The position numbers and the translations under genes are program-made. Shown here piece by piece: positions 32,234 through 41,156 of a stretch of DNA of 64,000 nucleotides (the first letter of the stretch is position 1; each line of letters begins with the position of its first letter). Location of the stretch: contig NZ_JACSPY010000007.1 in NCBI RefSeq assembly GCF_014836885.1, positions 1 through 64,000 of the forward strand, given 5' to 3'. The DNA is from Brevibacterium gallinarum. GTDB lineage: Bacteria > Actinomycetota > Actinomycetes > Actinomycetales > Brevibacteriaceae. Under the pieces are notes generated by a model that was given only the letters and a program-made list of their open reading frames with translations, searched no databases and was not told the DNA's origin.

Positions 32234-33205
32234 TCAGTCGTCGTCCTCCAGCCAGCGCTGACGGCGCTGGACCGAGGCGACGACGACGCCGAGGAGCACG
32301 AGCCCGATGGCGATGAACGTCTGCGGGCCGATCGGGGCAGCTCCGACAGGGAAGAGCAGGTCGATGACGAGTGAGCCGAGCAGGTTGCCGAACAGCGCCA
32401 GCAGACTGATGAGCAGCACTCCCAGACGGCCGACCGCCACGGTGGAGAAGCCGATGTACATGACGCCGAGCACACCGCCGATGAGCATCCACCACTGACC
32501 CGGCATCTCCGGGAACCCGCTGATCGGCACGCCGGACAGGCGCACGATGACTGCCGCGGCAAAGAGGAACAGTGAGCCGACGAGGAAGTTCGTGAACGTC
32601 GCCGCGTAGGCCGAGCGGGAGGCGGTGTTGAGGTTGCCGTTGAAGGCCTGCTGGAACGCCGTGAGCGCACCGGAGGTCAGCGGCAGCAGCGGCGCCCACA
32701 GGGGTACGCCGTGGGACAGCGCACCGGATGAGGACACGACGACGCCGAGCAGGACGATGATGACGCCGGCGACACGGGGGACGCTGGGAGCCCGGCGCCC
32801 GCCTGGGCTCAGCCGGGTGTTGTCGACGATGAGCCCGCCGAGCAGCTGACCGCACACGAAGGACATGATGAACGTCGCCACGCCGAACAGCGGGACGGTC
32901 AGCGACTGCGCGATGACGACAGAGGCGCCGCCGATGCCGCCGGTGAGCATCCACCACGGGAACTCGCCGCGGCGCACCAGCTGCCAGGCGCGTCCGAGTC
33001 CGCGGCGGGCGCCGGGTTCGAAGGGGATGGCAAGGCAGAGGACGACGAAGCCGCCGGTGAAGGACAGGAATGCGGCATACAGGCCGTGGCCGAGGGCGGC
33101 GGCGAGGTGACCGTTGGCGGTGCCCTGGATGGACATCGCGATGCCCGCGGCGATCATCGCCGCGGCTGACAGCAGCGCCGGCCCGCGTGATGCGGTGGCC
33201 GTCAT
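32234..33205 (-). CDS. DMT superfamily transporter (YdcZ/DUF606 type, fused repeats)
   Basis: This 323-residue protein has ten predicted transmembrane helices in two similar halves, each resembling the 150-residue YdcZ (DUF606) unit: SIQGTANGHLAAALGH and FQQAFNGNLNTASRSAY mark the start of each half. It is therefore a fused two-repeat form. No substrate is known. The ATG at 33205 overlaps the stop of the DUF5703 gene, so they are coupled. An upstream extension in this frame overlaps the other genes and is not used. Confidence 0.82.
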   Translation of the reverse strand: MTATASRGPALLSAAAMIAAGIAMSIQGTANGHLAAALGHGLYAAFLSFTGGFVVLCLAIPFEPGARRGLGRAWQLVRRGEFPWWMLTGGIGGASVVIAQSLTVPLFGVATFIMSFVCGQLLGGLIVDNTRLSPGGRRAPSVPRVAGVIIVLLGVVVSSSGALSHGVPLWAPLLPLTSGALTAFQQAFNGNLNTASRSAYAATFTNFLVGSLFLFAAAVIVRLSGVPISGFPEMPGQWWMLIGGVLGVMYIGFSTVAVGRLGVLLISLLALFGNLLGSLVIDLLFPVGAAPIGPQTFIAIGLVLLGVVVASVQRRQRWLEDDD

Positions 33206-33405
33206 GCGGAGTACTTGATGCGGATGATGCGGCGACGCAGCCACACCGTCTTCGATCCGCCCATCCCGATCCGGGTGCGTGCCAGCTCCCAGCGGCCGTA
33301 TTCGGCTTCTTCGGTCAGCAGGCGGGCGGCTTCTGATCGGGTCATCTCCCGATGCAGGCTCACGGTCCGGAATTCGTACTCCACAGGTGTACGACGTCGC
33401 TTCAC
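33202..33405 (-). CDS. DUF5703 family small protein
   Basis: A 67-residue basic protein. The conserved parts are YEFRTVSLHREMTRSEAARL, the EYGRWELARTRI centre and WLRRRIIRI end, which define the actinobacterial DUF5703 family. Its function is unknown. It starts with GTG and has an excellent AAGGAGGGAA ribosome-binding site. It is coupled to the transporter gene and divergent from the phosphatase gene. Confidence 0.78.
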   Translation of the reverse strand: MKRRRTPVEYEFRTVSLHREMTRSEAARLLTEEAEYGRWELARTRIGMGGSKTVWLRRRIIRIKYSA

Positions 33406-33507
33406 ATTCCCTCCTTCGCTTCGATGAGATTATCACCAGGCGGGCCTGTTTCCCGGGCTGCTCGCAGGGCGGACACGCCGCACCCGGCGTGCATTATCCT
33501 GAGGCGT

Positions 33508-34188
33508 ATGGTCCATCTGGTTCTCATCCGGCATGGGGAGAGCGATGCCAACGCCGCCGGCCTGCTCGCCGGCCGGACGCCCGGGGTCGCTCTCACTGCG
33601 GCTGGCCGCGCCCAGATCCGCAGTCTGGCCGGCGTCCTGCCGTTCGCCTCGATCACCGCGCTGCGGCACTCTCCGCTCATGCGCTGTGTGCAGACGACCG
33701 AAGAGCTGCTCGGCATCGTCACCGTCGCTCAGACCCGGGAGGACCCGGACCTGGCAGAAGTCGACTACGGGCAGTGGAGCGGCCAGCCGCTCACCTCGCT
33801 CAAGGCACAGCCTGAGTGGACACGCGTCGCCGAGTGCCCCTCGTCGATGGTCTTCCCCGGCGGAGAATCGCTCAAGGCGGCTGCCGCCCGGGGGATCGCT
33901 GCAGCCCAGGCGCTGGTCGCCGAGCTGCGCCAGCTCACCGCAGGCAGCGGTCAGGACGAGAACAGCTGTGAGGACGGCGTGGGGATCATCGTCAGCCACG
34001 GTGACATCATCAAGGCGATCCTCGCCGATGCCCTCGGCATCCCGCTCGACCGGTTCCAGCGCATCGCGGTGGCTCCCGGATCCTTCAGCGTCATCTCCTA
34101 CCCGGCCACCGGGCATCCGGTCGTGACCGCCATGTCGGTCACCGCCGGCGGACGCCAGGCCAGCCCCGACCTCGGCGGCGGCCGGTAG
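33508..34188 (+). CDS. histidine phosphatase family protein (MSMEG_4193-like)
   Basis: A 226-residue phosphoglycerate mutase-like phosphatase. LIRHGESDANAAGLLAGRTPGV carries the catalytic histidine, the RHSPLMRCVQTTEELL block and the EVDYGQWSG glutamate follow, and VSHGDIIKAILADALG carries the second histidine. The group is typical of actinobacteria and sits near DUF3090 and mshC genes; its substrate is undefined. A TATCCT -10 (33495-33500) ends seven bases before the ATG, so the mRNA is probably leaderless. Confidence 0.83.
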   Translation: MVHLVLIRHGESDANAAGLLAGRTPGVALTAAGRAQIRSLAGVLPFASITALRHSPLMRCVQTTEELLGIVTVAQTREDPDLAEVDYGQWSGQPLTSLKAQPEWTRVAECPSSMVFPGGESLKAAAARGIAAAQALVAELRQLTAGSGQDENSCEDGVGIIVSHGDIIKAILADALGIPLDRFQRIAVAPGSFSVISYPATGHPVVTAMSVTAGGRQASPDLGGGR

Positions 34189-34193
34189 CCGAC

Positions 34194-34256
34194 CCCGCAC
34201 TGGGCCGAACCCGCACTGGGACGAACCCGCGCCGCGATGGGCCGAACCGGCACTGG
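34194..34256. repeat. short degenerate tandem repeat between convergent genes
   Basis: Two 16-base units (34194-34209 and 34210-34225, one mismatch) are followed by a 21-base variant (34226-34246) and a partial copy (34247-34256), all built around CCCGCACTGGG-CGAA. It fills the gap between the phosphatase gene and uppP. Confidence 0.6.
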
Positions 34257-34271
34257 CGCGCAGCGCTCCGG

Positions 34272-35099
34272 TCAGATCGCTGAGATGACCCCGGCGCCCA
34301 ACAGGGCGTAGATGACCAGGCCGATGATGACGCGGTACCAGACGAAGACGGCGAAGGAGCGGGTCGAGATGAACTTGAGGAACCCGACGATGACGATGTA
34401 GCCGACGACGAAGCTCACCAGTGTGGCCAGTGCGGTCGGCCCCCAGCCGAGCACCATCGGCTCGCCGATGCTCTTGAACAGGCCGTAGAAGCCCGAGGCC
34501 ATCACCGCCGGGACAGCGAGCAGGAACGAATAGCGGGCGGCGGCTTCGCGCTTGAAGCCCATCAGCCGGCCGGCGATGATCGTGCCGCCGGAGCGCGACA
34601 CACCGGGGATGAGCGCCATCGCCTGTGCCAGGCCGTAGAGGATGCCCTGACCCCAGGTCATGTCCTTGAGCTCATAGGTCCGCGAACCGTACTTGTCGGC
34701 CACGCCGAGGATGATGCCGAAGACGATGAGCATCGTCGCAGTGATCCACAAGCTGCGCAGCACCGTCTCGATCTGGCTTTCGAACATCAGCCCGAGCACC
34801 GCGATGGGAATCGAGCCGAGGATGATGAGCCAGCCGAGCCGGACCTTCGGGTCGTCCTTGGGTCCGCGGCCCACGAGCGCCTTGCACCAGGCGGCGATGA
34901 TGCTGGTGATGTCCTTCCAGAAGTACACGAGCACCGCGGTTTCGGTGCCGATCTGCACGATGGCGGTGAAGAACGCTCCCGGGTCCTCGCCCGGCAGCAG
35001 GAACTCGCCGACGATCCGCAGATGTGCTGATGAGGAGATCGGCAGGAACTCCGTGAGTCCCTGCACGACTCCGAGGATCGCGGCGATGAGCCAATCCAT
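34272..35099 (-). CDS. uppP: undecaprenyl-diphosphatase UppP (BacA)
   Basis: This 275-residue membrane enzyme recycles undecaprenyl diphosphate to the monophosphate carrier for peptidoglycan and other polymers. It has about eight transmembrane helices. The two family motifs are present: GLTEFLPISSSAHL (Glu17 and His26) and PGVSRSGGT with the catalytic Ser and Arg. The length is usual. The ATG at 35099 is chosen as the residue start of MDWLIAAILGVVQG; a longer reading upstream is arginine-rich non-coding sequence. It is divergent from the aldo/keto reductase gene. Confidence 0.92.
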   Translation of the reverse strand: MDWLIAAILGVVQGLTEFLPISSSAHLRIVGEFLLPGEDPGAFFTAIVQIGTETAVLVYFWKDITSIIAAWCKALVGRGPKDDPKVRLGWLIILGSIPIAVLGLMFESQIETVLRSLWITATMLIVFGIILGVADKYGSRTYELKDMTWGQGILYGLAQAMALIPGVSRSGGTIIAGRLMGFKREAAARYSFLLAVPAVMASGFYGLFKSIGEPMVLGWGPTALATLVSFVVGYIVIVGFLKFISTRSFAVFVWYRVIIGLVIYALLGAGVISAI

Positions 35100-35273
35100 G
35101 CACTTACTCCTAGCTGTAGGCACCCGCCAGCGGCGGTGTGGACAGACTCCCGCGCCGGGGATCTGGCGGCGGGATGGGGCTGGCTCCGAGGGCTTCGTCA
35201 CATGACAGCGGCGACGCACCGGCGGGCAGACCCACATCAGGGTAGACCCACTGATCAGGTAACCTCAAGGACT

Positions 35274-36179
35274 ATGCACGTTCACCGCGTCGGAACATCA
35301 GGTCTGGAGCTCTCCGAGCTCGGACTCGGCACCTTCGACTGGGGCAGTCGCGTTGAGGCGGACACCGCCCAGCAGCTCCTCGATTCCTACAGCGAGGCCG
35401 GAGGCACGACTCTTGAGCTGCCGTCGTTCGCCTCACCTGCGGCCGACCTGCTCGGGAAGCTGACAGTCAGCCCCGAAGTCACTGTGTGCGCCCGTGTCGG
35501 TGTCGCCCAGCGCGGTGATGAACCGGTCCTCAGCCTGTCCCGGCAACAGGTGCTCAGACAGACCCGCGAGCTCCTACAGCGGATGCGCCGGGACCACATC
35601 GAGGTCCTCGTCCTCGACGGCTTCGACGTCACCACTCCGCTGGAGGAGACCGCCTCAGCGCTCGAGACGCTGCTGAGCGCCGGGGACATCGGCTATGTCG
35701 CCTGCGCTTATCATTCCGGCTGGCAGCTGGCCGCTGTCGCCGGAGCCGGCATCCCGGTCGTCGCTGCGTTCAACGAGCATTCGCTGCTCGAGCGCTCGGC
35801 GGAGTCCGATGTCGCACCGGCCGCCGACTATCTGGGCATCGGGATGGTCGCCGGTGCCGCACTCGGCCGCGGTGCGCTCTCGGGCCAGTACCTCAAGGCT
35901 GTGCCGGCGGACTCACGGGCTGCGGTCCACCGCGATGGCTACATGCAGCGGTATCTGACCGATGACGCGCAGCGGATCGTGGCCGGCGTGAGCAAGGCCG
36001 CTTCGAGCCTGGAGATCGCCCCGGTCGATGTCGCGCTGGCCTGGATGCGCTCACAGGCACCGGCCTGCAGCCTCATCAGCCCGCGCACGACCGATCAGCT
36101 CACACAGCTGGTCAACAGCGATGCCGAACTGCAGCCGGAGATCCTCCAGGTCCTCGACCAGATCTCCGAACCCAGCTGA
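35274..36179 (+). CDS. aldo/keto reductase family protein
   Basis: A 301-residue (beta/alpha)8 protein that starts VHRVGTSGLELSELGLGTFDWG, the usual AKR opening. The catalytic tetrad is doubtful: the position of the active-site Asp/Tyr (normally DTAxxYG) reads LPSFASPAADLLGK, so the Tyr appears lost. The middle keeps VLVLDGFD, and the cofactor region keeps PRTTDQLTQLV. It may be a divergent or inactive member. A TAACCT -10 (35260-35265) ends eight bases before the ATG, and CAAGGA could also serve as a ribosome-binding site. Confidence 0.78.
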   Translation: MHVHRVGTSGLELSELGLGTFDWGSRVEADTAQQLLDSYSEAGGTTLELPSFASPAADLLGKLTVSPEVTVCARVGVAQRGDEPVLSLSRQQVLRQTRELLQRMRRDHIEVLVLDGFDVTTPLEETASALETLLSAGDIGYVACAYHSGWQLAAVAGAGIPVVAAFNEHSLLERSAESDVAPAADYLGIGMVAGAALGRGALSGQYLKAVPADSRAAVHRDGYMQRYLTDDAQRIVAGVSKAASSLEIAPVDVALAWMRSQAPACSLISPRTTDQLTQLVNSDAELQPEILQVLDQISEPS

Positions 36180-36238
36180 CACCTCGGGCACGGCAACAGG
36201 CGCTGTTCAGGTGAGGGTGGGGCAGCAGCGCTCAGCGC

Positions 36239-36586
36239 TCACTGCTTGACGGTGACCTCATCGTCGTAGTCGTCGTCGAAGTCGTCATCATCGTCTTCGT
36301 CGTAGTCATCGTCATCATCGTCGAAATCATCATCGAAGTCGTCATCATCGTCATCGTCGCCGAGGTCGGCCTTGGCGTCTTCCTGATCATCGAAGAGCTC
36401 AAAGGGCGTGACCTCCTCGAATGCGCGATAGAGGGCGTCCTCGTAGATGTCGAAAGCCTCGGCCAGGGCCATGTAGGTGGCTTCGACTCGCGGGTCCTCA
36501 TCGGAGGAACGGTGGGCCGCTGCAGCGTAGTGCTCGCGGATTGCCGAAAGGAACTCTTCCAGGGCCACATCGGGTTCAAGGCTCAT
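36239..36586 (-). CDS. small protein with a long Asp-rich tail
   Basis: This 115-residue protein has a helical N-terminal domain (about residues 1-72: EEFLSAIREHYAAAAHRSS, then EATYMALAEAFDIYEDALYRAF) and a C-terminal tail of about 40 residues that is nearly all Asp with some Glu, Phe and Tyr. Related short proteins in Micrococcales are sometimes labelled primosomal protein, with no evidence known to me. The GGAGG ribosome-binding site is unusually close to the ATG at 36586. The tail is encoded by GAT/GAC-rich triplet runs that are prone to slippage. It converges on the aldo/keto reductase gene. Confidence 0.72.
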   Translation of the reverse strand: MSLEPDVALEEFLSAIREHYAAAAHRSSDEDPRVEATYMALAEAFDIYEDALYRAFEEVTPFELFDDQEDAKADLGDDDDDDDFDDDFDDDDDDYDEDDDDDFDDDYDDEVTVKQ

Positions 36587-36670
36587 GCCTCCAATGTACC
36601 CCCCTTCTGCAGGCCGCGTCACCAGTTCGAGCCGATGACGAGGGGAATCGAATGCCATAGGGTAAGGACT

Positions 36671-37237
36671 ATGGCCGCCCCGATCTTCGAACACTCGTCG
36701 CCCGACCGGTTCATCGCCGGGACCGTCGGCCTGCCGGGCGAGCGCACGTTCTTCCTGCAGGCCGCCTCCGAGGGCGTCGTCACCTCGGTGACGCTGGAGA
36801 AGGAGCAGGTCGAGATGCTCGGGGAGCGGATGGACGAGCTGCTCGACATGGTCAGGGCCAAGGGCGCCAGCACTGTGCCGATCCCGGTCGGCCCGCTCGA
36901 GGAGCTCATCGACAACGCCGGCCTGGCGATGCCCGTCGACGCCGAGTTCATCGTCGGCACCATGAGTCTGGGCTGGGACACCCAGGCCGGTCTGCTCATC
37001 GTCGAATGCTTCGAACTCACCCAGCAGGACGCCGAGTCGGGCACCAGCGGCGACCCGGATGACGACACGCAGGAGCGACGCTCACTCAAGGTCACCCTCA
37101 CCGCCGGCCAGGCCCGCGAGTTCGCCCGCCGCGCCGACCAGGTCGTCAATGCCGGACGCTCGGACTGCCCGTTCTGCGCGCTGCCGCTCGATCCGGCCGG
37201 TCACATGTGCCCGCGCGCCAACGGAATCGCCCGCTGA
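36671..37237 (+). CDS. DUF3090 family protein
   Basis: A 188-residue actinobacterial protein. FIAGTVGLPGERTFFLQA at the start and FVGTMSLGWD-like FIVGTMSLGWDTQAG in the middle are diagnostic, and the C-terminus has a zinc-knuckle-like CPFCALPLDPAGHMCPRANG (Cys-x2-Cys...His-x-Cys). The family always neighbours the SCO1664 family and is of unknown function. A TAGGGT -10 (36658-36663) ends seven bases before the ATG. The next gene begins within its stop codon (TGATG). Confidence 0.87.
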   Translation: MAAPIFEHSSPDRFIAGTVGLPGERTFFLQAASEGVVTSVTLEKEQVEMLGERMDELLDMVRAKGASTVPIPVGPLEELIDNAGLAMPVDAEFIVGTMSLGWDTQAGLLIVECFELTQQDAESGTSGDPDDDTQERRSLKVTLTAGQAREFARRADQVVNAGRSDCPFCALPLDPAGHMCPRANGIAR

Positions 37238-38142
37238 TGCCGGATATGACGACCCGCAGCGGACACAGCGACTCCAGCCCCGACTGGCCGGAGATCTCCG
37301 TGCGCATCGACACACCGACGCACCTGTCAGCGGCAGACGACACCGCCAGCATCGTCGACGTGCTCACCGCCGGTGAGGTCCACCAGCTCGGGCGCATCCC
37401 GCACGCCTCGAATGACACGCGGCTCATCACGGTGACAGCAGGTGAGACTGTGCTGCGCGCGGTCTACAAGCCCGCCGCGGGGGAGCGGCCGCTGCATGAC
37501 TTCCCCCACCAGTCGCTGGCCGGCCGGGAGGTCGCCTGCTTCGAACTCGGGCAGGCCATCGGGCTGCCGGTGGCCCCGCCGACGGTCATGCGCACTGACA
37601 TGCCGGCCGGACCGGGCTCAGTGCAGGCGTATGTCGAGACGCTCAGCCCCGGCGATGCGCTCGTCGACATCTTCGAACCCGACGAGGTGCCTGAAGGCTG
37701 GGCTGCGATCTTCGCCGCCGTGTCCGAAGACGGTGAGGACCTCGTCGTCGCCCACGCGCTCGCACCGGCACTGCGGCAGATCGCACTGTTCGACCTCATC
37801 GTCAACAACGCCGACCGCAAAGCCTCACACATCCTCAGCGGGCACTACCGCTTCGACGGCACCGCACCCGGCGTGTTCGGCATCGACCACGGACTGACCT
37901 TCCACGCCGAACCGAAGCTGCGCACCGTGCTGTGGGGCTTCTGCGGCGAACCCTTCACACCTGCTGAGAACCGGCTTTTGGCCGAGGTCGCCGAGAGCAC
38001 CGAACTGCGGCACCGCCTCGGGACCTGGCTCACCGATGCCGAGGCAGACGCCACCGCGGCACGCGCAGCGGCCCTGAGCGAGCTCGGGGCCTTCCCGCTG
38101 CCGCCGGCGACCCGGACGCCGATTCCGTGGCCGCCGCTGTGA
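37237..38142 (+). CDS. SCO1664 family protein
   Basis: This 301-residue protein belongs to the SCO1664 family, remotely similar to phosphatidylinositol 3/4-kinase-like and HipA-type kinases. The block AVYKPAAGERPLHDFP has a possible ATP-binding lysine, FDLIVNNADRKASHIL resembles a catalytic loop (Asn-x2-Asp), and FGIDHGLTFHAE resembles the metal-binding motif. Kinase activity is an inference from these motifs. It is translationally coupled to DUF3090 and lies upstream of mshC, a conserved actinobacterial order. Confidence 0.85.
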   Translation: MPDMTTRSGHSDSSPDWPEISVRIDTPTHLSAADDTASIVDVLTAGEVHQLGRIPHASNDTRLITVTAGETVLRAVYKPAAGERPLHDFPHQSLAGREVACFELGQAIGLPVAPPTVMRTDMPAGPGSVQAYVETLSPGDALVDIFEPDEVPEGWAAIFAAVSEDGEDLVVAHALAPALRQIALFDLIVNNADRKASHILSGHYRFDGTAPGVFGIDHGLTFHAEPKLRTVLWGFCGEPFTPAENRLLAEVAESTELRHRLGTWLTDAEADATAARAAALSELGAFPLPPATRTPIPWPPL

Positions 38143-38238
38143 CCGCGGCACGCTGAGACATCCCGTTCCGGTGCGCCGGCACGTCCCGATCCGGCATGTG
38201 GGCACATGCTCTTCCGCTGCGCCGGGACATCAGCCGTG

Positions 38239-38268
38239 TTGAGGTCGCTGATTGCTCACTCGTATGCT
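38239..38268 (+). promoter_or_regulatory. leaderless promoter of mshC
   Basis: TTGAGG (38239-38244) and TATGCT (38263-38268) are 18 bases apart. The -10 ends six bases before the GTG at 38275, placing the transcription start at the start codon. Confidence 0.6.
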
Positions 38269-38274
38269 GGGGAC

Positions 38275-39507
38275 GTGAAACCATGGCAATCTCCTGATGT
38301 TCCCAGGCTCTCCAGCTCCGGCCGCGGCCCCGACGTCTACTGCACTGCAGAGCAGGGACCTGTACAGGCGCCGGGCAAGGAGAAGGTCGCGCGACTCTAC
38401 GTCTGCGGGATCACCCCCTACGACTCAACCCACCTCGGTCACGCCGCCACCTATGTGGCCTTCGACGTGCTGCAGCGGGTGTGGCGCGATGCCGGTGTGG
38501 AGGTGTCCTACGTCCAGAACATCACCGACATCGACGACCCGCTCCTCGCACGGGCCGACGCCACCGGCGTCGACTGGCGGGATCTGGCCGACGGTGAGAT
38601 CGAACGATTTCGCAGCGACATGGAGGCGCTGCGCGTCATCGCCCCCGACCACTACATCGGTGCCGTCGAGAGCATCGATCTCGTCGTCTCCGCGGTCACC
38701 GAACTGCTGCACAACGGTTACGCCTACCGTCTCGACAACGGCGATGTGTACTACCGCGTCAACGCCGCGATCAAACCGGCTTTCGGTTCGGAGTCACATT
38801 ACGACCGCGACACGATGCTGCGCCTGTTCGGCGAACGCGGCGGCGACCCCGGCACACCGGGCAAGGAAGATCCGCTCGACGCGCTGCTGTGGCGTGCCGA
38901 ACGCGAAGGCGAGCCGTCCTGGGACGGCGGCGAGCTCGGCCCGGGCCGGCCCGGCTGGCACATCGAATGCGCGGCCATCGCCAACGAGTACCTCGGCTTC
39001 CCGCTCACCATCCAGGGTGGCGGCTCAGACCTGATCTTCCCGCACCACGAGATGTGCGCAGCGCACGCGACCGCACTGACCGGCGAGCCGTTCGCCCAGG
39101 TGTTCATGCATACCGGCATGGTCGGCTACGAGGGCGAGAAGATGAGCAAGTCTCGCGGGAATCTCGTCTTCGTCTCCGCGCTGCGCGAATCCGGTGTCGA
39201 CCCGATGGCGGTGCGGCTGACCCTGCTGGCGCACCACTACCGCTGCGACTGGAGCTATTCCGATGAGGTGCTCGAGCAGGCCCAGCAGCGCCTGGCCACC
39301 TGGCGCAGGGCCGCCGGCCTCGGATCGACGGTCAGCGCCGAAGACGTCATCGACGATCTGCGCCACGACCTCAGCGACGACCTTGACACGCCCTCAGCGC
39401 TCTCAACGCTCGACCGCTGGGCTGCCACCACGAGCAGCGAGGGGTCGCGCGCCGACACCGAGGAGATCGTCGAGGCGATCGACGCCCTCCTCGGCGTCAG
39501 GCTCTGA
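38275..39507 (+). CDS. mshC: cysteine:GlcN-Ins ligase MshC (mycothiol biosynthesis)
   Basis: A 410-residue ligase, homologous to cysteinyl-tRNA synthetase, that joins cysteine to glucosaminyl-inositol with ATP in mycothiol synthesis. It starts [11 protein letters not shown], has the zinc cysteine Cys44 in [16 protein letters not shown] (also the HIGH-like site), [26 protein letters not shown] and KMSKSRGN. The lack of a tRNA-anticodon domain and the conserved start separate it from CysS. The organism is therefore expected to use mycothiol as its low-molecular-weight thiol. The GTG start is supported by the promoter position. Confidence 0.93.
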   Translation: MKPWQSPDVPRLSSSGRGPDVYCTAEQGPVQAPGKEKVARLYVCGITPYDSTHLGHAATYVAFDVLQRVWRDAGVEVSYVQNITDIDDPLLARADATGVDWRDLADGEIERFRSDMEALRVIAPDHYIGAVESIDLVVSAVTELLHNGYAYRLDNGDVYYRVNAAIKPAFGSESHYDRDTMLRLFGERGGDPGTPGKEDPLDALLWRAEREGEPSWDGGELGPGRPGWHIECAAIANEYLGFPLTIQGGGSDLIFPHHEMCAAHATALTGEPFAQVFMHTGMVGYEGEKMSKSRGNLVFVSALRESGVDPMAVRLTLLAHHYRCDWSYSDEVLEQAQQRLATWRRAAGLGSTVSAEDVIDDLRHDLSDDLDTPSALSTLDRWAATTSSEGSRADTEEIVEAIDALLGVRL

Positions 39508-39529
39508 CGACTGCTGTCGCACACTGACG

Positions 39530-39561
39530 GCCGGCCCCGCACCACGAGGTGTGGGGCCGGC
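39530..39561. terminator. terminator between mshC and the PAC2 gene
   Basis: A 14-base-pair stem with one G-T pair (39530-39543 with 39548-39561) closes on ACGA between convergent genes. Confidence 0.75.
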
Positions 39562-39567
39562 GGTGTT

Positions 39568-40404
39568 TCAGCCTCCGTCGCGGCGCCGGTGCTGCAGGTA
39601 GCGCTCGAACTCGCGGGCGATCGCCTCGCCCTTGGCTTCGGGCAGCTCGGAGGTCTCCGCGACCGATTCGAGGTGCTCGACGTGATCCTGCAGGTCGGGG
39701 TTGGCTTCGACGAACTCCTCGACGCCGAACTCCCAGGCACGGGCATCTTCGACGAGGTCGTGCTGGGGCACGACCAACCCGGTCAGGTCCTCGAAGGCGC
39801 CGAGCAGCGACAGGATCGCCTTCGGCGAGGTGGTGCCGGCGACATACCCGGGCACGGACACTGTCAGGGTGACCGCCGTGATGCGCTGCGCGGCGAGCAT
39901 CACCGCGAAGACCTCCAGCAGACCGGCAGTGCCCTCACCGTAGGCCGATTCGACGCCGTCATAGGCGGAGACCACGTCGGACTGTTCGCTTGTGATCGCG
40001 ACCGGCAGCGGACGCCGATGGGACACCGCTGCGGCAGCACCGCTGATGAGCACCACACGATCACCGGAATGAGCACCGTCCAGCAGCACTTCGAAGGCCT
40101 CAGCCCAGTAGAAGGTCGGCTCCGGCCCGATCATGACGATCACGCTGATCGGCGTGCCCGGCACCGTTCCGAGATAGGTCTCGACGCACGGCCACTCGAC
40201 TTCAGCGTTCATTCCGGAGCGGCGCAGCCGCGGACGCACCAGCGTGTAGTCGTAGTAGCCATCGGTCAGCAGGTCCTCAGCCGGGCGCAGATCCCACGCC
40301 TCGACCAGGTGATGCGCGGCGTCGACGGCGCTCTGACCTGCGTCATCCATACCTTCGACGGCGATGATCCGCAGCCAGCGATCGGAGGGAGGCAGAAAGT
40401 CCAT
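39568..40404 (-). CDS. PAC2 family protein
   Basis: This 278-residue protein is of the PAC2 (proteasome assembly chaperone 2) family in its actinobacterial form. It starts with RIIAVEGMDDAGQSA, has the GTPISVIVMIGPEPTFYW block, SGAAAAVSHRRPLPV and the VPGYVAGTTSPKAILSLL segment. Whether the bacterial proteins assist proteasome assembly is not shown, but this one lies within the region that includes the 20S genes. The C-terminal 70 residues are acidic and helical. The ATG at 40404 is preferred over a GTG two codons upstream. Confidence 0.85.
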   Translation of the reverse strand: MDFLPPSDRWLRIIAVEGMDDAGQSAVDAAHHLVEAWDLRPAEDLLTDGYYDYTLVRPRLRRSGMNAEVEWPCVETYLGTVPGTPISVIVMIGPEPTFYWAEAFEVLLDGAHSGDRVVLISGAAAAVSHRRPLPVAITSEQSDVVSAYDGVESAYGEGTAGLLEVFAVMLAAQRITAVTLTVSVPGYVAGTTSPKAILSLLGAFEDLTGLVVPQHDLVEDARAWEFGVEEFVEANPDLQDHVEHLESVAETSELPEAKGEAIAREFERYLQHRRRDGG

Positions 40405-40427
40405 GGGCACAGACTACGCTAGGAGTC

Positions 40428-41132
40428 ATGCGATTCTACTCGGCAGTCCTGTGGGACATGGACGGCACTCTCGTCGACACCGAACCGTACTGGATCACCG
40501 CCGAAACAGAGCTCATGCGCACTCACGGTCTCGACTGGGACGAGGAGAAGGGCATGCTCATGGTCGGCAACGAGCTGCTGACCTCGGCCCACATCCTCAT
40601 CGCCCACGGCCTGACGCTGCCAGCTGAGGAGATCGTCGAACTGCTCCTCGACCGCGTCATCGAGCTCATCGGCGAGCATGTGCCGTTCCGGCCCGGGGCA
40701 CGTGAGCTGCTGGCAGACCTGCAGGCCAACAGCGTGCCGTGTGCGCTGGTGACGATGTCGTATCGCCGGCTCACCGAGGCGGTCGTCGCCGCCTGCCCGG
40801 ACGGAGCATTCGCAGCGCTTGTCACCGGCGACGAGGTGCCGGCCGGCAAGCCGGATCCAGCGCCCTATCTCATCGGCGCCGAGCAGATCGGCGTACCACC
40901 CGAAGCATGTGTGGCATTCGAGGACTCCGTGCCCGGACTCACCAGCGCCGAATCCGCAGGGACGATAGCGTTCGGGGTGCCGCATCTGGTGCCGATTCCC
41001 GAACAGCCGGGCCGACGGCTCGTGCCGACCCTGGAGGGGATGAGTGCCCAGTCCCTCGACGGCCTGATCGGCTCGGCCGTCCCGCACGGGCCCGGCGTCG
41101 CCGATGCCCAGCAGTCCAGCGACGGCGAGTGA
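40428..41132 (+). CDS. HAD family hydrolase (phosphatase/phosphoglucomutase-like)
   Basis: A 234-residue HAD protein of subfamily I. Motif I is VLWDMDGTLVDTEPYW, motif II is LVTMSYRR, the lysine is in PAGKPDPAPYL, and motif IV is CVAFEDSVPGLTSAESAG. This pattern matches beta-phosphoglucomutase-like and 2-deoxyglucose-6-phosphatase-like enzymes, whose substrates vary. The cap domain occupies about residues 18-85. It is divergent from the PAC2 gene, with 23 bases between the two starts. Confidence 0.85.
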   Translation: MRFYSAVLWDMDGTLVDTEPYWITAETELMRTHGLDWDEEKGMLMVGNELLTSAHILIAHGLTLPAEEIVELLLDRVIELIGEHVPFRPGARELLADLQANSVPCALVTMSYRRLTEAVVAACPDGAFAALVTGDEVPAGKPDPAPYLIGAEQIGVPPEACVAFEDSVPGLTSAESAGTIAFGVPHLVPIPEQPGRRLVPTLEGMSAQSLDGLIGSAVPHGPGVADAQQSSDGE

Positions 41133-41156
41133 AGGAGCAGGCCCCTGCAGGCTGGC

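Noticed and set aside
35274-36179. Active aldo/keto reductase with standard tetrad
   Set aside because: The usual DxAxxYG site is not conserved, so only family membership is claimed.
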